Shown: in pieces, positions 10,055 to 16,177 of the stretch
Layout: the number at the start of each line of letters is the position of its first letter
Numbering within the stretch: position 1 is the first letter of the stretch
Source: Zoogloea sp.
Lineage (GTDB): Bacteria > Pseudomonadota > Gammaproteobacteria > Burkholderiales > Rhodocyclaceae
Assembly (NCBI GenBank): GCA_016720685.1
Contig: JADKKC010000005.1
Span: 1-64,000, forward strand
Direction of reading: 5' to 3'
Length of the DNA: 64,000 nt
Made by a program: the position numbers and the translations under genes
The notes under the pieces: generated by a model
What the model saw: the letters and a program-made list of their open reading frames with translations, nothing else
What the model was told of the DNA's origin: nothing
Database searches by the model: none

Positions 10055-10944
10055 TGCGCCGCCACGCGCTGTTGCCCCTCGTGTTCGGCGTCCTGTCCCT
10101 GTTGTCGATGGGGGCAGGCGCCGTAACGGCCAGCGGCAGCGAGGCGATGCCGAGCCGCTGGGAGGCGGAGCCGCCGCGTGTCCGTGCGCTGCTGGAGCGG
10201 GCCTGGGCGGCAGAAACCGGCAGCGGCGCCGAGCGCAATGAGGTGCTGGCGGTCGCACTGTACTGCGAGGCCGCCCGCTATGGCAGTGCCGAAGGGCATT
10301 TTCGTACCGGATTGCTGCGTGCGCAGGGCTCCCGCAGCGTGCGCGACGCAGGCCTCGCCAAATCCTTTCTGGCCTCTGCCCATGAACTTGGCCACCTGCA
10401 GGCCGGAGAGGCACTCGTACGCAACGCGCTGGGCAACGTGCCCCAGCAGATGCCGGCGTGCCTTACCGATGAGCATGCCTACGTGGCGACCGCCACTTTC
10501 AGTGAAGACAAGTACGTGCAAAGCCTGCCGGCCAAGCGCAAGGACGTCGCCGCGCTGGTGGTGAAGCTGGCCGCCGAATACGACGTCGATCCCCGTCTGG
10601 CTCAGGCCATTGCCGGCGTCGAATCCAACTTCGACCGCCTGGCCCAGTCTCCCAAGAACGCGCGTGGCGTCATGCAGCTTATCCCCGAGACGGCAGCCCG
10701 CTTCAACGTGCGCGACCCCCTCGATGCCGAACAGAACATCCGTGGCGGGCTTGCCTACCTGCGCTGGCTGGGGCGCCATTTTCGCGGCGACGTGGTGCGG
10801 GTTGTCGCGGCATACAACGCCGGAGAGGGTGCCGTACAGCGCTATGGCGGCGTACCACCCTATTTCGAGACGCGCGCTTACGTCTGGCGCGTGCTCCGCA
10901 TGGCCGGCATGAGCAATGTCATCCCAGCCGGCCTGCGGGACTGA
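10054..10944 (+). CDS. Secreted lytic transglycosylase (SLT domain) with Sel1-like N-terminal part
   Basis: This 296-residue protein has an N-terminal signal peptide (MRRHALLPLVFGVLSLLSMG, then AGA). A middle helical part resembles Sel1/TPR repeats (VALYCEAARYGSAEGHFRTG). The C-terminal SLT domain has the catalytic glutamate in AQAIAGVESNFD, plus RGVMQLIPETAARF, DAEQNIRGGLAYLRWL and VAAYNAGEGAVQRYGG, all classic family-1 lytic transglycosylase motifs. It would cleave peptidoglycan glycan strands in the periplasm. The start overlaps the adhesin stop (TGATG), so the two are probably translationally coupled. A role in opening the wall for adhesin export or surface assembly is inference. Confidence 0.88.
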   Translation: MRRHALLPLVFGVLSLLSMGAGAVTASGSEAMPSRWEAEPPRVRALLERAWAAETGSGAERNEVLAVALYCEAARYGSAEGHFRTGLLRAQGSRSVRDAGLAKSFLASAHELGHLQAGEALVRNALGNVPQQMPACLTDEHAYVATATFSEDKYVQSLPAKRKDVAALVVKLAAEYDVDPRLAQAIAGVESNFDRLAQSPKNARGVMQLIPETAARFNVRDPLDAEQNIRGGLAYLRWLGRHFRGDVVRVVAAYNAGEGAVQRYGGVPPYFETRAYVWRVLRMAGMSNVIPAGLRD

Positions 10945-11006
10945 GCGTTGAATCGATGCCCACACCCCGCCAGGGCACGATCCGAGTATCGGGCTGATCT
11001 GCGGAC

Positions 11007-11041
11007 TTAAAACCCGCAGCGGGTTTTCCGCGGATTTTTTC
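11007..11041 (+). terminator. Rho-independent terminator after adhesin-transglycosylase operon
   Basis: AAAACCCGC and GGGTTTT pair around a short loop (11009-11027), extended by flanking GCGGA/CCGC, and are followed by a run of T ending at 11041. It lies 60 bp after the transglycosylase stop. Confidence 0.7.
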
Positions 11042-11067
11042 GATTCCTTACCCTGTTTTTCTCCGAC

Positions 11068-11092
11068 ACCAAAAAGCAAAAGGCCAGCCCTC
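11068..11092 (+). repeat. Left direct repeat (candidate att site) of island
   Basis: This 25-bp stretch (accaaaaagcaaaaggccag and five more bases) recurs exactly at 14004-14028, where it forms part of the terminator hairpin just 3' of the tRNA-Ile2 gene. Integrative elements often duplicate a tRNA-proximal sequence on insertion, and an integrase remnant starts at once inside this copy. Confidence 0.65.
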
Positions 11093-11096
11093 CAAG

Positions 11097-11367
11097 GTGG
11101 CGCTGCGGGGCACCATCGGCGACGTGAAAGTGCGGAGTCTCGATGACGCCCGCGCCGAAGCTCGCCGGCTCCAGGGCCTGATTGAGCAAAGTATCGACCC
11201 GCGTCAGGAGAAGGCCGCCGGCCTGCCGCCGTTCTCTCTGCACGATCTGCGCCGCGCTCGACCTGCTGCGCATGTGGCACGTGAAGATCGAGGGCTGGAT
11301 TCTGGAGCAGGCCGGCATCGAGCAACCGGGCGAGGGGGCCGCAACAGTCCTCAGAGCCATCAGGTAA
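11097..11367 (+). pseudogene. Internally deleted tyrosine-type phage integrase remnant
   Basis: The first part reads GTIGDVKVRSLDDARAEARR followed by LQGLIEQSIDPR, the N-terminal arm (DUF4102-type) of tRNA-targeting integrases. It then jumps directly to FSLHDLRR, the HxLR active-site box found near the C-terminus. The remaining C-terminal end (LRMWHVKIEGWILEQAGIE) continues in another frame to a stop at 11367. About 250 residues of core are missing and the frame is broken, so the enzyme cannot be active. Its position beside the left direct repeat fits the integrase that brought in this island. Confidence 0.65.
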
Positions 11368-11381
11368 CGTCCATTTACAGA

Positions 11382-11418
11382 TTTAACGATTGACGTTAAA
11401 CGACACGCGTTCTATTCT
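11382..11418 (+). promoter_or_regulatory. Promoter and inverted-repeat operator of higBA
   Basis: TTTAACG (11382-11388) and CGTTAAA (11394-11400) form a perfect inverted repeat with a 5-nt spacer. TTGACG (11390-11395) and TATTCT (11413-11418), 17 nt apart, make a good sigma-70 promoter that overlaps it. This suits autorepression by HigA. The transcript would start close to the higB ATG, leaving little or no leader. Confidence 0.55.
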
Positions 11419-11424
11419 CAACCC

Positions 11425-11706
11425 ATGACGATTCGTTCATTTCGGTGCGAAGACACCAAAGCCCTTTACGAAGGACTGCACCCGAAGCGATTCAGAAACA
11501 TTGAAGCTGTCGCAGAACGAAAACTGCAAATGCTTGATGCTGCCGAAGAACTGAAGGACTTGCGCTCTCCGCCGGGCAATCGTCTCGAAGCGCTCAGCGG
11601 GAGCCGAGCCGGCCAGCACAGCATCCGCATCAATGACCAGTGGCGCGTGTGCTTTGTTTGGACGGCAACAGGGCCGGAAGGCGTCGAAATCGTGGATTAC
11701 CACTGA
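11425..11706 (+). CDS. higB: HigB-type toxin (RelE superfamily mRNA interferase)
   Basis: This 93-residue protein contains FRCEDTKALYEG, FRNIEAVAERKLQMLDAA, LRSPPGNRLEAL and the hallmark C-terminal stretch GQHSIRINDQWRVCFVW of HigB toxins, ribosome-dependent RNases. It is the first gene of a three-gene module, 11 bp before the HigA gene and preceded by an operator-like inverted repeat. Length and motifs are complete, so the toxin looks intact. It is probably held in check by the HigA protein encoded next. Confidence 0.88.
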   Translation: MTIRSFRCEDTKALYEGLHPKRFRNIEAVAERKLQMLDAAEELKDLRSPPGNRLEALSGSRAGQHSIRINDQWRVCFVWTATGPEGVEIVDYH

Positions 11707-11717
11707 AGGATTTGAAC

Positions 11718-12026
11718 ATGGCTACGAACAATATGCGCCCCATTCATCCGGGCGAGATTCTGCGGGAAGAATACCTGCTGCCGCTTGGCCTCAGCGCCAA
11801 CGCCCTGGCAATGGACCTGCATGTTCCTGCCCCGCGCATCAACGACATCGTGCGCGAGCGCCGGGCGGTGACGCCTGACACAGCCCTGCGCCTCGCCCGC
11901 TACTTCGGCACCACGCCGCAATTCTGGATGAATCTGCAAACCGCTTTTGACCTGAAGCAGGCCGAGGCGGCAATAGGCGAGAAGGTGGCGCGCGAGATTC
12001 GGCCGATGCACGCGGAAGCTGCCTGA
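11718..12026 (+). CDS. higA: HigA-type antitoxin (XRE helix-turn-helix)
   Basis: This 102-residue protein opens with RPIHPGEILREEYLLPLGLS and has an XRE helix-turn-helix with NALAMDLHVPAPRINDIVRE and TPDTALRLARYFGTTPQFWM, the standard HigA pattern. The start chosen is ATG 11718, which follows the toxin stop by 11 bp with GAAGGA upstream. It should neutralise HigB and repress the operon through the inverted repeat before higB. Confidence 0.88.
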   Translation: MATNNMRPIHPGEILREEYLLPLGLSANALAMDLHVPAPRINDIVRERRAVTPDTALRLARYFGTTPQFWMNLQTAFDLKQAEAAIGEKVAREIRPMHAEAA

Positions 12027-12048
12027 CCGAGCAGAAGGAGAAAAAGCC

Positions 12049-12366
12049 ATGACCACGATGCACAACCCACCCCACCCGGGTGAAACCCTGCGGGAAGACG
12101 TGCTGCCGGCCCTGGGCCTGACCGTGACCGAGGCCGCCGCGCAGCTTGGCGTGACCCGTGCGGCCCTGTCCCGCGTGCTCAACGGGCGGGCTGCAATCTC
12201 GCCAGAGATGGCCCTGCGCCTGGAGGGTTGGCTAGGCGTGGAGAACGGCGGCCGGGCCGATGGATGGCTCGCGCAGCAAGCCGCGTTCGACCTTTGGAAA
12301 GCGCGCATGGCCGGCATGCCTGCGGTGAAGCGGGCACCGGCTCGCTGCTTGACCGAGTCCGCCTGA
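12049..12366 (+). CDS. Second HigA-family antitoxin / XRE regulator
   Basis: This 105-residue paralogue of the preceding protein begins NPPHPGETLREDVLPALGLT, with the HTH segment AAQLGVTRAALSRVLNGRAA and ISPEMALRLEGWLGV. It lies 22 bp downstream of higA behind a good ribosome site (GAAGGAG). No second toxin gene is next to it, so it is either an orphan antitoxin left after toxin loss or a second regulator acting on the same module. It is much diverged from the first HigA, so it is not a simple recent duplication. Confidence 0.8.
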   Translation: MTTMHNPPHPGETLREDVLPALGLTVTEAAAQLGVTRAALSRVLNGRAAISPEMALRLEGWLGVENGGRADGWLAQQAAFDLWKARMAGMPAVKRAPARCLTESA

Positions 12367-12482
12367 CCGAGTTTTACCGCCGCCTGGCGGTTCAGGCAAA
12401 GCGGGCCGAATCGGAGCCACTCTCAGCACCTCGCAAGCGTGGGCGCCCGCCCAAGAATCCCGAGGTCGTTGCGGCTGTATAG
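12363..12482 (+). CDS. Possible 39-residue basic peptide with AT-hook-like motif
   Basis: A short frame reads TEFYRRLAVQAKRAESEPLS and then PRKRGRPPKNPEVV. The KRGRPPK stretch is like an AT-hook. There is no ATG or GTG; a CTG overlaps the preceding TGA (CTGA), at the place where an ATGA coupling would be expected. It could be a decayed small gene or a fragment of a longer one. Weakly supported. Confidence 0.3.
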   Translation: MTEFYRRLAVQAKRAESEPLSAPRKRGRPPKNPEVVAAV

Positions 12483-12488
12483 ACGGGA

Positions 12489-12719
12489 GTGCCCGCCCCG
12501 GTGCTGCCAATCCTTGTCGACAGGGAGACGGCCGCCGCATTGGTCGGACTGAGCCCGTCGACAATGCACACGCTGGCGCTGCGGGGGCAATTCCCGCGCC
12601 CCCGAAAGGCATCCGCGAATCGTGCCGCGTGGCTCTACAGCGAGTTGGTGGCTTGGGCGCAAGGGCTCCCGTATTCGGACATTCTGCCGTCGGCCAAGGG
12701 ACCGACCGGGGCAAACTGA
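12489..12719 (+). CDS. AlpA-like helix-turn-helix DNA-binding protein
   Basis: This 76-residue protein starts at GTG. The core VDRETAAALVGLSPSTMHTL followed by ALRGQFPRPRK and WLYSELVAWAQG is the winged-helix pattern of AlpA/excisionase-type regulators of prophages and integrative elements. It sits in the island between the HigA genes and the second toxin-antitoxin pair. It may once have controlled excision by the now broken integrase. Confidence 0.65.
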   Translation: MPAPVLPILVDRETAAALVGLSPSTMHTLALRGQFPRPRKASANRAAWLYSELVAWAQGLPYSDILPSAKGPTGAN

Positions 12720-13061
12720 CCGCTCTTTCCTTTCAGTGATCCTACGACACCCCGGCCCCGCGCCGGGGTCGTCGCTCCTGGCGGCCTAAGAAGTGTGGGG
12801 ATAACGAAACGTGACCTCATTGCCGTGAGGATTCCCCAAGGGTGTGAATCGGGCTCACATCCTGCGGCACGGGAAGAGGGTTTTCACAGTCTGCAGCCCC
12901 TACGCGGCCGCGGGTGCCGTTCCTGCGAACGATCGCCGCAGGTCAGGGGTCAAAAACCCTGATGGATGTGCCAAGTACAATGCGTTCAAAAAAACGTGCA
13001 TTTTTCACATCTTAAACCTAGGTTGTATATACAATAGATGCACAACTTACGGTTATCGTAG
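12720..13061. other. Intergenic stretch with GC hairpin and toxin-antitoxin operator
   Basis: No convincing gene is seen. A strong hairpin lies at about 12744-12773 (CCCCGGC / GCCGGGG with ACGAC / GTCGT), without a T-run. A perfect 12-bp palindrome, TTGTATATACAA, lies at 13023-13034, 28 bp before the next gene; it includes a possible -10 TACAAT and is likely the autoregulatory operator of the following pair. Confidence 0.5.
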
Positions 13062-13361
13062 ATGAAAATCGTCCTCACTCGTAGCATGCGGGAGAAGCTC
13101 GCCGCAAAAATTCCTCCCGTTACAGAGTGTGAAATCAGGGAATGCTTTGCCAACCGGGAAGGCGGTTTTTTGATTGACGGAAGGGCCAAAAACCTAACAA
13201 ACCCGGTTACACGTTGGTTTGTGGCAGAAACAAACCACGGACGGAAATTGAAGGTGTGCTTTATTCCGATGGTAACGGGGGACTTGGTCATAAAGACCGC
13301 CTACGAACCTGACGATACAGAGATGAGTATATACAGCAAAGAGGGATGTAAGCATGACTAA
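13062..13361 (+). CDS. Putative type II toxin
   Basis: This 99-residue protein contains VTECEIRECFANREGGFLID, WFVAETNHGRKLKVCFIP and VIKTAYEPDDTEMSIY. I recognise this pattern from small proteins often labelled as ADP-ribosyl-(dinitrogen reductase) hydrolase, which are encoded beside CopG/BrnA-like partners; the label itself is doubtful. The downstream gene overlaps by 8 bp and looks like an antitoxin, so a toxin role is inferred. A palindrome upstream suits autoregulation. Codon use is more AT-rich than in neighbouring core genes, consistent with transfer. Confidence 0.6.
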   Translation: MKIVLTRSMREKLAAKIPPVTECEIRECFANREGGFLIDGRAKNLTNPVTRWFVAETNHGRKLKVCFIPMVTGDLVIKTAYEPDDTEMSIYSKEGCKHD

Positions 13362-13665
13362 CAAGACCCAAATCGAAGACACGGAAGAGGCGTGGAACAG
13401 TGGCGCCCTTGGACGTGACGAGGCGTTTGCCGAACTCGATCTTGAGCTTGACCCGCTGGCGATCGACGATGCAGCAGACTTGAAAATGATCTCCATCCGA
13501 CTTGAGAAGTCCTTGATCGAGGACTTCAAGATGATCGCGAGTTTGAGTGGCCTTGGCTATCAACCGCTGATGAGGCAGGCACTAAAGCGCTTCGCCGAAA
13601 GCGAGAAAAAGCAACTGTTGGTAGAGGCCTATAACGCCAACCTTGAGCGAAAAAAGGCTGCTTGA
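13354..13665 (+). CDS. CopG/BrnA-like antitoxin
   Basis: This 103-residue protein has an acidic N-terminal half (LDLELDPLAIDDAADLK) followed by a ribbon-helix-helix-like half, MISIRLEKSLIEDFKMIASL and GYQPLMRQALKRFAE. This arrangement fits CopG-type antitoxins, with a toxin-binding segment next to a DNA-binding RHH fold. It overlaps the upstream putative toxin gene by 8 bp and is followed by a clear terminator, so the two form a closed operon. Confidence 0.7.
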   Translation: MTNKTQIEDTEEAWNSGALGRDEAFAELDLELDPLAIDDAADLKMISIRLEKSLIEDFKMIASLSGLGYQPLMRQALKRFAESEKKQLLVEAYNANLERKKAA

Positions 13666-13681
13666 CATTCCCCTCGGGGAG

Positions 13682-13707
13682 AAAACCGCCTTCGGGCGGT
13701 TTTTTTA
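13682..13707 (+). terminator. Rho-independent terminator of toxin-antitoxin operon
   Basis: AAAACCGCC TTC GGGCGGTTTTTTT: a short perfect stem, tetraloop-like UUCG closure and T-run, 17 bp after the antitoxin stop. Confidence 0.85.
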
Positions 13708-14003
13708 CGCCCTCCATTGGCGAGAGGCTTTCGTTAGGCTGCCGTGCAACTGGCTGAGTTCCTACGGTGATCTGATGGCTCACAACAGCGGCCCCACCGT
13801 GGCCACCTGGCGCTATCCTCCGGGCGCCTGTCCCTGAAGCTCTGGAACGTCCCACCGGGCGAATCCGTCAGGACCGTGGACCTTGGGCACCTGCGTGCAC
13901 TCCCATTCCTGCAGCACAGCAGTGCCCCGGTGTCCGGTGATCTCCGGGCGATGGTCTTGTGCTCCCAGGAGTGCCTGAATCTGGCTACATGGTGGCTACA
14001 TGA
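13708..14003. other. Intergenic end of island
   Basis: I see no credible gene here; short frames show no recognisable protein. The only structure is a small tandem repeat, ggctacat twice at about 13983-14000, immediately before the right direct repeat. Such repeats can be integrase arm-binding sites, but this is speculation. Confidence 0.35.
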
Positions 14004-14028
14004 ACCAAAAAGCAAAAGGCCAGCCCTC
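14004..14028 (+). repeat. Right direct repeat (candidate att site) beside tRNA-Ile2
   Basis: Exact 25-bp match to 11068-11092. Here it is part of the intact hairpin terminator of the tRNA gene, so this copy is probably the original chromosomal site and the other copy the one carried by the element. Confidence 0.65.
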
Positions 14029-14040
14029 GTGAGGCTGGCC
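14004..14040 (-). terminator. Terminator of tRNA-Ile2 gene
   Basis: Read on the minus strand, GGCCAGCC (14040-14033) pairs with GGCTGGCC (14025-14018) around a 7-nt loop and is followed by TTTTGCTTTTT. It lies 18 nt past the tRNA 3' end. Confidence 0.75.
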
Positions 14041-14057
14041 TAAGTGCTTGATGCGTA

Positions 14058-14134
14058 TGGTGGGCCGTGCTGGACTTGAACCAGCGACCAAGCGATTATG
14101 AGTCGCCTGCTCTAACCAACTGAGCTAACGGCCC
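14058..14134 (-). tRNA. ileX: tRNA-Ile2 (anticodon CAU, to be lysidinylated)
   Basis: A 77-nt cloverleaf with encoded CCA: acceptor GGGCCGT/ACGGCCC, D-arm AGCTCAGTTGGTTAGAGC, anticodon loop CTCATAA, T-arm GGTTCAAGTCC. The anticodon is CAU, but the anticodon stem-loop and variable region (GGCGACTCATAATCGCTTGG) match the minor isoleucine tRNA of E. coli (ileX/ileY), not elongator or initiator methionine tRNA. The CAU would be converted to lysidine-AU by TilS to read AUA. Confidence 0.88.
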
Positions 14135-14143
14135 GGAAACTGT

Positions 14144-16099
14144 TTACGCCTCGTTGTCGAGGAAGCTGCGCAGGCGTTCGGAGCGGCTGGGGTGACGCAG
14201 CTTGCGCAGGGCCTTGGCTTCGATCTGACGGATGCGTTCGCGGGTCACGTCGAACTGCTTGCCGACCTCTTCCAGCGTGTGGTCGGTGTTCATCTCGATG
14301 CCGAAGCGCATGCGCAGAACCTTGGCTTCCCTCGGGGTGAGGGAGTCGAGGACTTCCTTGGTGGCGTCGCGCAGGCTGGAGTACAGCGCTGCTTCGGCCG
14401 GCGCGAGGGTCGCATTATCCTCGATGAAGTCCCCCAGGTGGGAGTCGTCATCGTCACCGATCGGCGTTTCCATGGAAATGGGTTCCTTGGAGATTTTGAG
14501 GATCTTGCGGATCTTCTCCTCGGGCATTTCCATTTTTTCGGCCAGGGTTGCGGGATCGGGCTCGTTGCCGGTTTCCTGCAGGATCTGGCGGCTGATCCGG
14601 TTCATCTTGTTGATCGTTTCGATCATGTGAACCGGAATACGGATGGTGCGGGCCTGGTCGGCGATGGAGCGGGTGATGGCCTGACGAATCCACCAGGTGG
14701 CGTAGGTGGAGAACTTGTAGCCGCGACGGTATTCGAACTTGTCCACCGCCTTCATCAGGCCGATGTTGCCTTCCTGGATCAGGTCGAGGAACTGCAGGCC
14801 GCGGTTGGTGTACTTCTTGGCGATGGAGATCACGAGGCGCAGGTTGGCTTCGGTCATTTCGCGCTTGGCGCGGCGGGCCTTGGCCTCGCCGGTGGACATC
14901 TGCTTGTTGATGTCCTTGAGTTCCTTGAGCGGAATGCCGATGCGGTTCTGCAGGTCGATGAGCTTTTGCTGCTCTTCGAGCACGGCGGGCTGCATGCGCA
15001 TCAGCACCGGGGCGTTCTTGGGGCCGGCGCTGATTTCTTCCTTGAGCCAGTCCAGGTCGGTTTCGTGACCCGGGAAGCTCTTGATGAAGTGAGCGCGCGG
15101 CATGCCGGCCTTTTCGACGCACAGGTTCAGGATTTTGCGCTCGTGGGAACGAGCCTGGTCGACCATGTGGCGCACGGCGTCACAGAGGCGCTCGGTGGTG
15201 CGCGCGGTGAAGCGGATGTTCATCAGCTCGGCGGAGACCTGCTCCTGGAGCTTCATGTAGGCCTTGTCCTGGTAGCCCTTTTTCTGGAGGGCCGTGGCCA
15301 TCTTTTCGTAGAGGCTGCGCAGGTTGGCGAAGCGTTCGAGGGCTTCGGTCTTCATCTTGATCAGGGATGCCGACTGGGCGCCGCTGCCATCCGGATCGGC
15401 GTCTTCTTCTTCCTCGGCTTCGTCAACTTCGAGCTCTTCGCTTTCGGCGAGGGCTTCGATGTTGTCGACCGCGTTGGGGTCGATCAGGCCGTCGATCAGT
15501 TCGTCGATGCGCATCTCTTCGCGGCCGATCTTGTCGGCGGCTTCGAGGATGTCGGCAATCGTCGTCGGACAGGCGGAAATCGCCTGGATCATGTGCTTGA
15601 GGCCTTCCTCGATGCGCTTGGCGATTTCGATTTCGCCTTCGCGGGTGAGGAGCTCGACGGTGCCCATCTCGCGCATGTACATGCGGACGGGGTCGGTGGT
15701 GCGGCCGAATTCGGAATCAACGGCGGACAGGGTTTGCTCGGCTTCGGCTTCGGCCTGCTCGTCATCGACCACCGTGGGCGCAACTTCGGACATCAGCAGG
15801 TCTTCCGCGGCGGGGGCCACGTCGAAGACCTGGATGCCCATGTCGTTGAAGGTGCTGATGATCGACTCGATCTGCTCGGCGTCGACGAGGTCGTCGGGCA
15901 GGTGGTCGTTGATTTCGGCGTAGGTCAGGTAGCCCCGTTCCTTGCCGAGGGCGATCAGGGTCTTGAGCCGCGTGCGGCGGACTTCGGCCTCTTCAGCCGA
16001 GGGGGCCTCGGCGATCATCGGGGCGAGTTTGTCCTTGACCTTCGCTGCTCGCGGCTTGGCAGGCGCTTTGCGCGGTGTTTTGGGCTTTTCCGTGGTCAT
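14144..16099 (-). CDS. rpoD: RNA polymerase primary sigma factor RpoD (sigma-70)
   Basis: This 651-residue protein has all primary sigma regions. Region 1.1 is near the N-terminus (LKTLIALGKERGYLTYAEIN), region 1.2 is DPVRMYMREMGTVELLTREG, and an acidic non-conserved insert (AEEEEDADPDGSG) lies before region 2. Regions 2.1-2.4 include NLRLVISIAKKYTNRGLQFL and YATWWIRQAITRSIADQART; region 4.2 has TLEEVGKQFDVTRERIRQIE and ends in LRSFLDNEA. It directs RNA polymerase to housekeeping promoters. It lies 78 bp downstream of dnaG in the rpsU-yqeY-dnaG-rpoD block and probably shares its transcripts. Confidence 0.98.
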   Translation of the reverse strand: MTTEKPKTPRKAPAKPRAAKVKDKLAPMIAEAPSAEEAEVRRTRLKTLIALGKERGYLTYAEINDHLPDDLVDAEQIESIISTFNDMGIQVFDVAPAAEDLLMSEVAPTVVDDEQAEAEAEQTLSAVDSEFGRTTDPVRMYMREMGTVELLTREGEIEIAKRIEEGLKHMIQAISACPTTIADILEAADKIGREEMRIDELIDGLIDPNAVDNIEALAESEELEVDEAEEEEDADPDGSGAQSASLIKMKTEALERFANLRSLYEKMATALQKKGYQDKAYMKLQEQVSAELMNIRFTARTTERLCDAVRHMVDQARSHERKILNLCVEKAGMPRAHFIKSFPGHETDLDWLKEEISAGPKNAPVLMRMQPAVLEEQQKLIDLQNRIGIPLKELKDINKQMSTGEAKARRAKREMTEANLRLVISIAKKYTNRGLQFLDLIQEGNIGLMKAVDKFEYRRGYKFSTYATWWIRQAITRSIADQARTIRIPVHMIETINKMNRISRQILQETGNEPDPATLAEKMEMPEEKIRKILKISKEPISMETPIGDDDDSHLGDFIEDNATLAPAEAALYSSLRDATKEVLDSLTPREAKVLRMRFGIEMNTDHTLEEVGKQFDVTRERIRQIEAKALRKLRHPSRSERLRSFLDNEA

Positions 16100-16177
16100 G
16101 GGTGCTGTCCTCGATTTGTCGTCCGATTTGTCATCGGTTGTCTCGGCGGCGCGTTTTTCGCGAAACCGAAAATTATA

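Noticed and set aside
7484..10414. Very long antisense open frame (about 976 codons) opposite the adhesin
   Set aside because: It mirrors the adhesin repeats, has Arg/His/Gly-rich nonsense composition, and has no domain or ribosome site. Such shadows are expected in repetitive GC-rich coding DNA.
14058..14134. Calling the CAU tRNA a methionine tRNA
   Set aside because: The anticodon arm and T-arm match the minor isoleucine tRNA of E. coli, so tRNA-Ile2 is preferred.
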